From Bacillota bacterium (GTDB lineage: Bacteria; Bacillota; Clostridia; Christensenellales; Aristaeellaceae), in assembly GCA_023404715.1 (NCBI GenBank), contig JAEYAR010000113.1:1-38762 (forward strand): DNA of 38,762 nucleotides, given 5' to 3'. Positions 1 to 7,727 of this stretch are shown here, piece after piece. The notes under the pieces were generated by a model. The model did no database searches. It had not been told where the DNA came from and saw nothing but the letters and a program-made list of their open reading frames with translations. A program made the position numbers and the translations under genes. The number at the start of each line of letters is the position of its first letter. The first letter of the stretch is position 1.

Positions 1-452
1 TCCGCATGGTGCCCAAGATCGTAGTCGACCGCCGCCGTGATGACGAACACATCGCCCATTACGCCGTATTCATAGGCCGATCCCGCACAGCCGGTGCTGA
101 GGATATAGGCGTTTGAAAAGTCGAACCGGCCGTCCAGCAGGATTGCGTTCAGGCTTAAGGCCGAGTTGACCTTGCCCATGCCCGTAACGTAGAGCGCTAC
201 GCCGTCCGCGTTGACATAGAGCTTGTTTTCTTCAAAACCGCCGCGGATCAAGTATTCGTCCGCGCCGGCGCTGTAGGCTTCGTAGTAATACTGCGCCTCG
301 CCGGGGAAGTCGCCGGCCATCTCGCCCGTTTCAAACTTGGGCAGGATGAGCACTTTGATCGGCACGGGCTTTTCGGCTTGCGCAAACGCCTGGATCGATG
401 CGACGGATACCATCAAAATGACCGCCAGGAACAACGAGATCAGTTTCTTCAT
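1..452 (-). CDS. Secreted purine nucleoside permease (NUP)-family protein, 3' end cut by window edge
   Basis: The first 150 residues are present; the C-terminus lies beyond base 1. It opens with a signal peptide (MKKLISLFLAVILMVS...AFA, about 26 residues) and continues with VLILPKFETGEMAGDFPGEA, then LYVTGMGKVNSALSLNAILL and ILSTGCAGSAYEYGVMGDVF. This is the nucleoside-phosphorylase-like fold of the NUP family: a G-x-G-x-x-N-A-A/S turn followed by an AG(I)AG-type loop. The family is named for fungal purine nucleoside permeases, but the signal peptide and lack of later membrane segments here suggest an exported soluble protein that binds or phosphorolyses nucleosides. The ATG at 452-450 is preceded by AGAGGAGA (462-469). 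A promoter lies at 567-595. The neighbour upstream is a secreted 5'-nucleotidase, whose product would be this protein's ligand. The family call is fairly sure; the biochemical role is inferred. Confidence 0.8.
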   Translation of the reverse strand, partial: MKKLISLFLAVILMVSVASIQAFAQAEKPVPIKVLILPKFETGEMAGDFPGEAQYYYEAYSAGADEYLIRGGFEENKLYVNADGVALYVTGMGKVNSALSLNAILLDGRFDFSNAYILSTGCAGSAYEYGVMGDVFVITAAVDYDLGHHA

Positions 453-566
453 TCCCTTTTTTCTCCTCTTTACCTCTGTAATCTGTAGTTGTCTTTGCCG
501 TCCGGATGAAAGGGCTATCCCAAGCTGAGCTCTATCTGGAAAGCGCCGGGGATTGCCATGCCGCCT

Positions 567-595
567 ATTTTAGCATACGCGACGCTTGTTTTCAA
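567..595 (-). promoter_or_regulatory. Sigma-A-type promoter of the NUP-family gene
   Basis: On the minus strand TTGAAA (595-590) and TAAAAT (572-567) are separated by exactly 17 bases, about 115 bases upstream of the start at 452. The long leader in between holds no obvious further structure. Confidence 0.6.
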
Positions 596-669
596 GCTGA
601 TTCCGGCAATCTATCGCGATTTTACGAACTTTTCATTAGAATTATTTAATTTTGTTCGGGTCCGTGAAC

Positions 670-730
670 AAAAAAAGGCTCCCCTTCGCACGGGCAGCCT
701 TTTGCAGGGCCGTCTCCACGAAGGGGAGCT
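670..730 (-). terminator. Intrinsic terminator of the 5'-nucleotidase gene
   Basis: Read on the minus strand, GCTCCCCTTCG (729-719) pairs with CGAAGGGGAGC (688-678) around a roughly 30-nt apical region that can itself fold, and is followed by a run of seven T (677-671). It starts about 30 bases after the nucleotidase stop, so the NUP gene downstream is transcribed separately from its own promoter. Confidence 0.8.
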
Positions 731-761
731 TACTGCCTTAAATTGTGGTTTGAACGGCCGT

Positions 762-2375
762 TTATTTTACCGTGATGCGGCCCTGGGGCTGCGCGTATTG
801 CTCGCCGACGTTGCCGGAAAGCACCTCGGCCACGTAGTTGACCAGCGCGTCCTCGAGCGCGACGCCGGTCTTATAGCCCGTTGTCTGGTTCGCATAGCGG
901 AAGGCGTAATAGGTGTCGCCGCCCGCCGCGGTGAAGTCGTTGGTGGCGATGGTGTACAGCTTCTCCGGATCGAAGGCCTCGCCGCCGACGGTCGCGATCG
1001 TCACGCGGGCGCCGGGCTTCGCGGGCGCATAATAGGTGGAATCCGGGTACATCTCGCCGTTCTCATACGGTACGGAGGTATCGACGGTAAATTCGATGCC
1101 CGCGACCTGCGGGAACGCGCCGATCGCATCGGGCGTGGTGCAGGTAGCCGCCTCGAGCGCCTCGAGCAGCTCGGAGCCCTTGACGGTCAGCACGGAGACC
1201 TCGTTGCCGAAGGGGAAGACGGTCTTCATGTCGTTCATCGTGATGTCGCCCGCGGGGATGGAGGCGCGGATGCCGCCGCCGTTGGTCACGGCCGCGACGA
1301 CCTGATCGCCCAGGGCCTGCTGCGCGGCCCACAGGATCGCGTCACAGGCGAAGTCGCCCAGGTTCGTCTCCATGGTGCGCACGCCGGGATCCCGCTCGCC
1401 GTTGAGGTCTACGCTCGTGGTGGCGAAGACCGCGGAGAGCTGGTCCGTCACTTCTTTGTTTACGCTGTTGACGAGCTCGGCGACCTCCGCCTTGGAGCCC
1501 GTGTACAATCCGGCCTTGAGCGCCTCGCCGTCGAACACGACCACGCCCAGGTTCTGGCAGTATTCGCCGGTGCTGACGAGCAGCGTCTCGCCGACCGTCT
1601 GCCCGCCGTCGATCTGCGTATGGCTGTGGCCGTCGATGAACAGGTCGATGCCCTTCGTGTTCTCAATTACGTCGATGGAGCGGTTCGGGGCGCTCTCGTC
1701 GCTCACGCCCAGGTGGCCCAGGCAGACGATCAGGTCGCAGCCCGCGGCCTTGAGCGCGTCGATTTGCACCTGCGCGCAGGCGTAGAGATCGGCGTCCATC
1801 GCGAACGTGATGCCTTTGACCTTGTCGGGATGCGTCTTGGTGAGCGCTTCAGGCGTATCCAGGCCGAAGACGCCGACCTTCATGCCGTTTTCCATCTCAA
1901 AGATCTTGTTCGCCTCGAACACGGGCTCGCCGCTCACCTTGTCGGTGATGTTGGCGGCTAGGATCGGGAACTGCGCGACATCCCGCAGCTGCAACAGGTT
2001 ATCCAGGCCCCAGTCGAACTCGTGATTGCCGGGGGCCATCGCGTCGTAGGCGGCGGCGTTCATGAATTCGATCGCCGTCTTGCCCTGGCTGAGGTTGACG
2101 ACGGACATGCCCTGCGTGGCGTCGCCCGCATCCAGCAGCAGCACGGAGGCGCCGGCGGCCGCAAAGTCGTCCTTCTTCTGCGCGATGAAGGCGTAGCCCA
2201 GCGCGCCGGTCGAGGGATCGGTTACGGCGCGGCCGTGGATGTCGTTGGTATGAAGGATGACGAGCTTACCCGCGAGGTCGATGGTCTCTTTGCCCTCTTC
2301 GGCCATCGCCGGGACCATGAGGCCGAGCATCATGACCAGCGCGAGCGCGAGGGAGAGCAGACTTCTCTTAGTCAT
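762..2375 (-). CDS. Secreted 5'-nucleotidase / 2',3'-cyclic phosphodiesterase family metallophosphatase
   Basis: A 537-residue enzyme expected to hydrolyse extracellular nucleotides to nucleosides and phosphate. After a signal peptide (residues 1-25, ending AMA-EE) comes the N-terminal dinuclear metallophosphatase domain with HTNDIHG (42-48), LLDAGDATQG (80-89), GNHE (116-119), LGH (219-221) and GHSHT (249-253). The C-terminal 5'-nucleotidase substrate domain has TNGGGIR (364-370) and a late NDFTAAGGD loop that normally stacks on the base. No LPxTG anchor is visible, so it is probably released or loosely cell-associated. An in-frame ATG lies 15 codons upstream (2420), but the ATG at 2375 has GGAGAAGGAAGG (2396-2385) in front of it and begins the signal peptide. 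It has its own promoter and terminator. The next gene on the same strand is a secreted nucleoside-binding-fold protein, which suggests a nucleotide-scavenging pair. Confidence 0.93.
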   Translation of the reverse strand: MTKRSLLSLALALVMMLGLMVPAMAEEGKETIDLAGKLVILHTNDIHGRAVTDPSTGALGYAFIAQKKDDFAAAGASVLLLDAGDATQGMSVVNLSQGKTAIEFMNAAAYDAMAPGNHEFDWGLDNLLQLRDVAQFPILAANITDKVSGEPVFEANKIFEMENGMKVGVFGLDTPEALTKTHPDKVKGITFAMDADLYACAQVQIDALKAAGCDLIVCLGHLGVSDESAPNRSIDVIENTKGIDLFIDGHSHTQIDGGQTVGETLLVSTGEYCQNLGVVVFDGEALKAGLYTGSKAEVAELVNSVNKEVTDQLSAVFATTSVDLNGERDPGVRTMETNLGDFACDAILWAAQQALGDQVVAAVTNGGGIRASIPAGDITMNDMKTVFPFGNEVSVLTVKGSELLEALEAATCTTPDAIGAFPQVAGIEFTVDTSVPYENGEMYPDSTYYAPAKPGARVTIATVGGEAFDPEKLYTIATNDFTAAGGDTYYAFRYANQTTGYKTGVALEDALVNYVAEVLSGNVGEQYAQPQGRITVK

Positions 2376-2437
2376 CGAGATATACCTTCCTTCTCCTGTC
2401 CTTTGTTGTCCGGGCTTCATAACGGCCCTGTATACAT

Positions 2438-2466
2438 ATCATAACAAAAGGCCGTGTGAGCGTCAA
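2438..2466 (-). promoter_or_regulatory. Sigma-A-type promoter of the 5'-nucleotidase gene
   Basis: Minus-strand TTGACG (2466-2461) and TATGAT (2443-2438) with 17-base spacing, about 60 bases upstream of the chosen start at 2375. It lies downstream of the tldE stop, so the gene is not simply part of the tldDE transcript. Confidence 0.75.
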
Positions 2467-2514
2467 GAGAGATGTGTAAATACAAGGGAAAATTGGCGTG
2501 AGCGGCGCCTTTAC

Positions 2515-3849
2515 TTACTTGCCCGCGACGGACATCCGGCCCGCCCAAACCGACGTGCCGCCCGCGCCGCCCGTGAAGAACTTGAGGTCGCTTGCGACGG
2601 CTTTTACGTTTTTGAGCAGCGCGTAAAAGTTGCCGGCGACGGTGATCTGCTCCACCGCCTGCGCGCGCCGCCCGTCCTCGACGAGAAAGCCCTTTGAAAG
2701 CAGCGAAAAGTCGCCGGAAAGCGGGTTTGCGCCCGCGTGCAGGCCGCTTACCTCGGTGATCACGAGGCCCGCGCCCATCTCCTGCATCAGCGCTTCCAGC
2801 GTCTTTTCGCCGGGCTTGAAGAAGAAATTCGTCGGGCTCACGCGCACCGGGGCGCCGTAGCTCGCCTTGGAGGCGTTGCCGGTGGAGGCCACGCCGTCCT
2901 CGCGCGCGGTCTTGCGGTTGTGCAGCAGCGTCCGGAGCACGCCCTCCTTCACCACGTCTTTGGTAAACGAGGCGACGCCCTCCGCGTCGAAGGGGCAGGT
3001 CTGCGGCCCGCCGGGGAGCAGCGGATCGTCCACGAGCGTGACGCAGGGTGCGGCCACCTGCTCGCCCACGCGCCCCGCGAGCAGGGAGAGCCGCTTATGC
3101 GCGTTCTCGGCGGAGAAGATGCCGCTGAACGTCTCCAGCAGATCGGCCATGGCCTCGCGGCGAAAGATGACCTCGTATTCGCCGCTGGGGATGCTGATGG
3201 CGCCTAGCATGAAGCGCGCGTCGCTTACGGCGCGCCGGGCGATGGCCTGCGTATCGAGGGAGTCGAGATCGCCCGACCAATCCAGACAGTAGCCGTCCGC
3301 CGTGCGCTCGCCCTTGCGGGCGACGAGGCTGGCGGAGGCATAGACCGCGCCGTCCCTGTGCCGCAGGTTCAGGCCGTATGTGTTGACGATGCGCACCTCG
3401 CCCATGGCCAGCTGCAGCACGCTTTGATCGACCTTTATGCCCTCGCCCGTCATGGCGCGCTCCATAGAAAGGGCGCGCTCGATCAGCGCCTGGGGCGGGA
3501 CGCCCGCCAGCGTCTCGCCGGAGGGGGCGACCTGCGGGTACCCATCGCCGCCGGGATAGATGTCCTGCACGTCCTGCGAATCGATGAGCGAGGCCGTCTC
3601 CAGCACGCCCTGGACGAGCAGGCCGACGGCCGCCTCGTCCAGCGCCTCGGTCGAGGCGTAGCCCATGCGGCCCCCGACGAGCCCGCGGAAGGAAAGGCCC
3701 GCGCGGGCGGATACGGTGTAATCCTCGATCTTTTGCTCGCGCACGTAGACGCGCAGCGCGTCGCCGGAGGCGTAGTAGACCTCGGCGTTCGCGATGCCCG
3801 CCGCCTGGGCGCGCAGAAGCAACGTCTTTACGAATGCATCAAATTCCAT
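2515..3849 (-). CDS. tldE: TldE/PmbA-type subunit of the TldD/TldE metalloprotease
   Basis: The 444-residue protein belongs to the TldD/PmbA (U62) family and is the non-catalytic partner: at the place where TldD has HExxxH it reads YEVIFRREAMADLLETF, with no zinc ligands. The C-terminal half has the family's SKGFLVEDGRRAQAVEQITVAGN segment and ends in a Gly-rich tail. In E. coli the TldD/TldE heterodimer cleaves unfolded or leader-bearing peptides (microcin B17 maturation, CcdA degradation). The gene begins 9 bases after the tldD stop, so the two subunits are made from one transcript. No ribosomally made peptide precursor is visible next to the pair, so the substrate is unknown. Family and pairing are clear; the E/D assignment rests on the missing motif. 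Confidence 0.92.
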   Translation of the reverse strand: MEFDAFVKTLLLRAQAAGIANAEVYYASGDALRVYVREQKIEDYTVSARAGLSFRGLVGGRMGYASTEALDEAAVGLLVQGVLETASLIDSQDVQDIYPGGDGYPQVAPSGETLAGVPPQALIERALSMERAMTGEGIKVDQSVLQLAMGEVRIVNTYGLNLRHRDGAVYASASLVARKGERTADGYCLDWSGDLDSLDTQAIARRAVSDARFMLGAISIPSGEYEVIFRREAMADLLETFSGIFSAENAHKRLSLLAGRVGEQVAAPCVTLVDDPLLPGGPQTCPFDAEGVASFTKDVVKEGVLRTLLHNRKTAREDGVASTGNASKASYGAPVRVSPTNFFFKPGEKTLEALMQEMGAGLVITEVSGLHAGANPLSGDFSLLSKGFLVEDGRRAQAVEQITVAGNFYALLKNVKAVASDLKFFTGGAGGTSVWAGRMSVAGK

Positions 3850-3858
3850 AGCTCTTCC

Positions 3859-5241
3859 TCACTTTCCGCCGACCGTGATGCTAGACACGCGGATCATCGG
3901 CTGGCCGACGTTGACCGGCACGTTGCCGCTGACCGAGCCGCACATCCCCTGCTCCATGCGCATTTGCCCTCCGACGCGGTCGATCTTCATCAGCACCTCG
4001 CCGCCGCGCCCGATGAGGGAGGCGCCGCGCACGGGGTGCGCGATCTTGCCGTCCTTGACGAGGTAGCCCTCGTCGACCGCGAAGTTGAATTCGCCCGTGG
4101 CGGGGTTGACCGAGCCGCCGCCCATGCGCTTGGCGTACAGGCCGTCGCCTAGGGTGGAGAGCATCTCCTGCTCGTCGTCCGTTCCGGCGGCGATATACGT
4201 GTTGCGCATGCGCGACGTGGGGGCGAACGCGTAGGATTGGCGGCGGCCCGAGCCGGTGGGCGCCATGCCCATGCGCAGGCCGTTTAGCTTGTCGACCATG
4301 TAGTTTTTGAGGATGCCGTTTTCGATGAGCACGAGGCGGTTTGTGGGCATGCCCTCGTCGTCGATGTTGGTAGAGCCCCATTCGCCCGGCAGCGTGCCGT
4401 CGTCGACGGCGCTCACGCAGGGCGCGGCGATTTGCTTACCGAGCTTGCCGCAAAATTCCGACATGCCGCGGGCCACGGCGGTCGCCTCGAGCGAGTGGCC
4501 GCATGCCTCGTGGAAGATGACGCCGCCGAAGCCCCCGTCGATGATCACCGGCATCACGCCCGCCGGGCAGTAGGGCGCATGCAGCATGGTGACCGCACCC
4601 TTGGCCGCTTCGAGGCCGACGGCCTGCGGATCGACGCGCTCGTCGAAGAGCTCAAAGCCCATCATCGCGCCGGGGGCGCGCGTGCCGCTCTGGTTTTCCG
4701 CGCCGCTGGAGGCGACGGCGGAACAGCGCAGGCGCGTGTAGACGCGCCGGTCGCTTACGAGCAGCCCCTCGCTGTTGGCGATCGTCACGCGCTGGTCGCT
4801 GTCCGTATAGTCGACGAGCACCTGCGTGATCTCAGGGGAATAGGCCTTCGCGGCTGCGTAGACGTCGCGCGCGAGCTTCGCCTTGCGGGCGCTTTGCAGC
4901 GAGCCGGGCAGCATGCGAATGGGATGGACGTTTGTGCAGATGCGCTCCGTCAGATCGACGTCCCTTGGATTCGCGCGCGTATCCATCACCGCGGCGGCGG
5001 CGCGCTTTGCGCAAGCGAGCAGCGCTTCGCGGCTGACGCCCGAGGCGTAGCAATAGATGCACTTGAGCCCGTCGAACACGCGCACGCCCGCGCCGCAATT
5101 GCGCCCGCGCGTCGCATTTTCGATCTTGCCGCTGCGCAGCGATAACGCGGAATGCTCGCGGTCTTCTACAAAAACCTCTGCGAAGGAGCCGCCGCAGCGA
5201 AGGGCCGCGGCGAGAACCTCCTGTAGAACAGATTTGTCCAT
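3859..5241 (-). CDS. tldD: TldD, zinc-binding subunit of the TldD/TldE metalloprotease
   Basis: A 460-residue protein with the catalytic HEACGH motif (HExxxH, residues 244-249) inside GGVIFHEACGHSLEAT, followed by the conserved region GEWGSTNIDDEGMPTNR and the C-terminal MEQGMCGSVSGNVPVNVGQ, which supplies the other zinc ligand in known structures. It forms the active protease with TldE, encoded 9 bases downstream. The frame is open for 10 more codons upstream, but ATG 5241 is preceded by AAAAGGAGGC (5255-5246) at ideal spacing and begins MDKSVLQEVL, so that start was chosen. A promoter lies 30 bases upstream. Nothing looks truncated; length is normal for the family (about 450-480). Confidence 0.95.
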   Translation of the reverse strand: MDKSVLQEVLAAALRCGGSFAEVFVEDREHSALSLRSGKIENATRGRNCGAGVRVFDGLKCIYCYASGVSREALLACAKRAAAAVMDTRANPRDVDLTERICTNVHPIRMLPGSLQSARKAKLARDVYAAAKAYSPEITQVLVDYTDSDQRVTIANSEGLLVSDRRVYTRLRCSAVASSGAENQSGTRAPGAMMGFELFDERVDPQAVGLEAAKGAVTMLHAPYCPAGVMPVIIDGGFGGVIFHEACGHSLEATAVARGMSEFCGKLGKQIAAPCVSAVDDGTLPGEWGSTNIDDEGMPTNRLVLIENGILKNYMVDKLNGLRMGMAPTGSGRRQSYAFAPTSRMRNTYIAAGTDDEQEMLSTLGDGLYAKRMGGGSVNPATGEFNFAVDEGYLVKDGKIAHPVRGASLIGRGGEVLMKIDRVGGQMRMEQGMCGSVSGNVPVNVGQPMIRVSSITVGGK

Positions 5242-5271
5242 ATTTGCCTCCTTTTGATATCCTAGTATCAT

Positions 5272-5299
5272 AGTATACCCCTTTTGCGCTTGATTTCAA
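5272..5299 (-). promoter_or_regulatory. Sigma-A-type promoter of tldD-tldE
   Basis: Minus-strand TTGAAA (5299-5294) and TATACT (5277-5272), 16 bases apart, just upstream of the tldD ribosome site. A short repeat TATACTATGATACTAGGATAT surrounds the -10 region. Confidence 0.65.
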
Positions 5300-5404
5300 G
5301 GGGATAGGGCTGCGGGCGCCGGGGAAAGATTTTAACGGAAGGTTCGCGGGCCGGAGGAAGAACGGCGCGCGACGTAGAATATACTCAGGAAGGAGATATA
5401 AGGG

Positions 5405-5908
5405 GTGCGGTTTATGCGCAGGATTACGCGGGATGAGGTTTACCGGGTGCTTTGCCGGTACATGGGCTCCAGGGCGGCCGGGGCGCGTATGGACCTTTGC
5501 GACCAGATCGCCATCCTGCTGGGCAACTACTTTTACGACACGGTCACGCTCGACGCGTTGTACGACAAGCTGGAGGAGCTCGTCTTTAGCCAGCTGTACG
5601 AGATGACGGACGGCGCCATGGCTTTTGAGGGCGACGACGGGCGCGTGCTCAAGGTGCGCGCGGCGGCGCGCGCCGCGATGTGCGAGGAGCTGATGGCCCT
5701 GGTGCTTTCGCGCTTTCCCGTCTGCCGGGCGGCGTATTGGGATTTAAACGGCTACGCGATGCGCCATACGTCGCTGCCCGCGCTGCGGCGCCTGTATCTG
5801 GATTTTGGCGATTACGCCACCGATCTGGACCGGGAGCTGATCCGCAGGTTGATCGTGGAGAACTTTGACGAGCAAGAATATGCGGCATGGCTGGGGGACG
5901 CGATGTAA
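5405..5908 (+). CDS. Hypothetical protein, 167 aa, upstream of parA
   Basis: I do not recognise this protein. It is soluble and largely helical by composition, rich in Arg/Leu/Asp/Tyr, with no signal peptide, membrane segment or metal motif. It begins MRFMRRITRDEVYRVLCRYM and carries DLCDQIAILLGNYFYDTVTLDALYDKLEEL in the first half and a Tyr/Asp-rich second half (YLDFGDYATDLDRELIRRLIVENFDEQEYAAWLGDAM). AAGGAG (5390-5395) lies 9 bases before GTG 5405 and 18 before ATG 5414, so the GTG is the better start. It reads toward parA, 100 bases downstream, but parA has its own promoter. Coding is supported by the ribosome site and by codon usage like its neighbours; no function can be given. Confidence 0.7.
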   Translation: MRFMRRITRDEVYRVLCRYMGSRAAGARMDLCDQIAILLGNYFYDTVTLDALYDKLEELVFSQLYEMTDGAMAFEGDDGRVLKVRAAARAAMCEELMALVLSRFPVCRAAYWDLNGYAMRHTSLPALRRLYLDFGDYATDLDRELIRRLIVENFDEQEYAAWLGDAM

Positions 5909-5924
5909 AACCGCGTCCTTCTTA

Positions 5925-5953
5925 TTGCCCTGAGGGGCCATTTAAAGTATAAT
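5925..5953 (+). promoter_or_regulatory. Sigma-A-type promoter of parA-parB
   Basis: TTGCCC (5925-5930) and a consensus TATAAT (5948-5953) with 17-base spacing, about 55 bases upstream of the parA start. Confidence 0.7.
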
Positions 5954-6008
5954 ATAAGAATGCATATTCACCAGTCTGTGATCATATCAATATAGATCGA
6001 GGAAGCAT

Positions 6009-6785
6009 ATGGGCAAGATCATCGCCATCACCAACCAAAAAGGCGGCGTGGGCAAGACGACCACGAGCATCAACCTCAGCGCCTGCATGGCCGCGCAGGG
6101 CCAGCGCGTGCTCGTCGTGGATTCCGACCCGCAGGGGAACGCCAGCAGCGGCCTGGGCGTGCGCGTGAAGGAGAAGACGCGGACGATCTACGAGGTGCTC
6201 GCCGGGGAATGCGCGGCGCAGGACGCCGTGACGCAGACGCGCGTAAAGCGCCTGTCGCTGCTGCCGGCGGACATCCGACTGGCCGGCGCGGAGCTGGAGC
6301 TCACGAACGCCGAGCACCGCGAGTACGCCCTGCGCGAGGCGCTGGCGGGGGTCCGCGACGGGTTTGACTACGTGTTCATCGACTGCCCGCCTTCGCTCGG
6401 GCTCATCACGGTCAACGCCCTTTGCGCGGCGGACAGCGTGCTCGTGCCGATCCAGTGCGAGTACTACGCGCTGGAGGGCGTCACGTCGCTCATGGGCACG
6501 GTCAACCGCGTGCAAAAGACGCTTAACAAGCGCCTGGAGATCGAGGGCATCGTGCTCACGATGCTCGACGCGCGCACGAACCTGGGGCTGCAGGTGGTCG
6601 CCCAGGTGAAGAAGCACTTCAAGGGCAAGGTGTTCTCCGCGGTCATCCCGCGCAACGTGCGCTTAGGCGAGGCGCCCAGCCACGGCCTGCCCATCCACCT
6701 ATACGACGCGCGCTCGAGCGGGGCGGAGGCGTACATGGATCTGGCGGTAGAGCTGGTTCAAAGAAACAAGGGGGCAAGACGATGA
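6009..6785 (+). CDS. parA: ParA-family ATPase (Soj type), chromosome partitioning
   Basis: A 258-residue MinD/ParA-class ATPase. It has the deviant Walker A NQKGGVGKTTTS (residues 9-20), the A' motif VVDSDPQGNASSGLG, and Walker B YVFIDCPPSLGLIT. There is no N-terminal DNA-binding extension, so it is the short Soj-like form, which cycles between nucleoid-bound dimer and monomer under ParB control and, in Bacillus, also acts on DnaA. GAGGAAG precedes the ATG at 6009. The stop overlaps the parB start by 4 bases (ATGA), giving translational coupling. Chromosomal rather than plasmid origin is suggested by the Soj-like size and by the housekeeping genes elsewhere in the window. Confidence 0.96.
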   Translation: MGKIIAITNQKGGVGKTTTSINLSACMAAQGQRVLVVDSDPQGNASSGLGVRVKEKTRTIYEVLAGECAAQDAVTQTRVKRLSLLPADIRLAGAELELTNAEHREYALREALAGVRDGFDYVFIDCPPSLGLITVNALCAADSVLVPIQCEYYALEGVTSLMGTVNRVQKTLNKRLEIEGIVLTMLDARTNLGLQVVAQVKKHFKGKVFSAVIPRNVRLGEAPSHGLPIHLYDARSSGAEAYMDLAVELVQRNKGARR

Positions 6786-7633
6786 AGAAAACGGGTTTGG
6801 GCCGCGGGCTGGACGCGCTGCTGCCGGAGGTCGAGGAAGAGGCGCTGCCGGAAAACGCGGTGGTCGAGCTGCCGATCGGGGATATCGACCCCAACCGGGA
6901 GCAGCCCCGCAAGCGCTTTGACGAGGAGACGCTGCGCCAGCTGGCCGCATCGATCGCGCACTCTGGCGTCATCCAGCCGATCATCGTTTACCCGAAGGAC
7001 GGGCGCTACGTGATCGTCGCGGGCGAGCGGCGCTATCGCGCCTCGCGCCTGGCCGGGCTGACGGCTATCCCTGCGATCGTGCGCAGCTACGACCGCGTAA
7101 AGCAGATGGAGGTCGCGCTGCTGGAGAACATTCAGCGCGAGGACCTCAACCCCGTCGAGGAGGCGCAGGCGATCCGGCGCCTGATGGACGAGTGCGGGCT
7201 CACGCAGGAGGCCGTCTCCGCGCAGCTCGGGCGCAGCCGTCCGGCGGTCGCAAACCTGCTGCGCATCCTCTCGCTGCCAAAGGGCATGCAGGACAAGGTC
7301 ATCACGGGCGAGCTCTCCGCGGGGCACGCGCGCGTGCTCGCGGGCGTGGAGGACGCGGCGCACCGCCAGCGCCTGTTCGAGCAGGCGCTTTTGAACGGAT
7401 GGTCCGTTCGCCAGCTGGAGCAGGCGGCGCAAAAGGCCCCGGAAAAGAAGAAGCGGGAGATCGCGCTGCCGGTCGAGCTCACGAACCTGGAGGAGGACAT
7501 CCGCGAGGCGCTGGGCGTGCGCGCCACGATCTCCGGCACGCCCAAGAAGGGCCGCATCGTGCTTCAGTACTATTCGCAGGACGAGCTGGAGACGCTGTAC
7601 GAGGCGATCGAGCGGATCTCGCAGAAAAAATAA
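6782..7633 (+). CDS. parB: ParB/Spo0J-family CTPase and centromere-binding protein
   Basis: A 283-residue protein starting with KKTGLGRGLDALLPE, the basic leader that stimulates ParA. It is followed by the ParB N-terminal domain (DIDPNREQPRKRFDEE) with the CTP-binding GERRYRASRLAGL motif and NIQREDLNPVEEA, then the helix-turn-helix LTQEAVSAQLGRSRPAVANLLRILSLP and a C-terminal dimerisation segment. It loads at parS, spreads as a sliding clamp and recruits SMC. The start overlaps the parA stop by 4 bases. No match to the 16-bp parS consensus (TGTTNCACGTGAAACA) was noticed in this window. Downstream is a pseudogene, not another partition gene. Confidence 0.96.
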   Translation: MKKTGLGRGLDALLPEVEEEALPENAVVELPIGDIDPNREQPRKRFDEETLRQLAASIAHSGVIQPIIVYPKDGRYVIVAGERRYRASRLAGLTAIPAIVRSYDRVKQMEVALLENIQREDLNPVEEAQAIRRLMDECGLTQEAVSAQLGRSRPAVANLLRILSLPKGMQDKVITGELSAGHARVLAGVEDAAHRQRLFEQALLNGWSVRQLEQAAQKAPEKKKREIALPVELTNLEEDIREALGVRATISGTPKKGRIVLQYYSQDELETLYEAIERISQKK

Positions 7634-7673
7634 GGCCTTGCCGGTGATGCGTGCTGGCCAAAACGAAACATGG

Positions 7674-7701
7674 CCCCGTCTTGCCAGCGGCAAGGGCGGG
7701 G
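7674..7701. repeat. Stem-loop in the parB-pseudogene gap
   Basis: CCCCG-CTTGCC (7674-7685) pairs with GGCAAG-CGGGG (7689-7701), leaving a 3-base loop and a small internal loop. No U-tract follows on either strand, so it may be a weak terminator or a 3'-end stabiliser of the parAB message. Confidence 0.4.
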
Positions 7702-7727
7702 ATGTCCCATTATCTGGGAGGGAGAGG

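Noticed and set aside
558..1961. Long plus-strand open frame opposite the 5'-nucleotidase
   Set aside because: It runs antisense to an unmistakable enzyme gene, has no ribosome site, is rich in Arg/Gly/Val/Asp from GC-rich antisense codons and shows no domain.
2515..5241. RiPP (microcin-type) gene cluster around tldD/tldE
   Set aside because: No short precursor-peptide gene or modifying enzyme is found on either side; the pair is also common as a housekeeping protease.
6009..7633. parS centromere site near parAB
   Set aside because: No sequence close to TGTTNCACGTGAAACA was noticed in or around the genes; it may lie outside the window.
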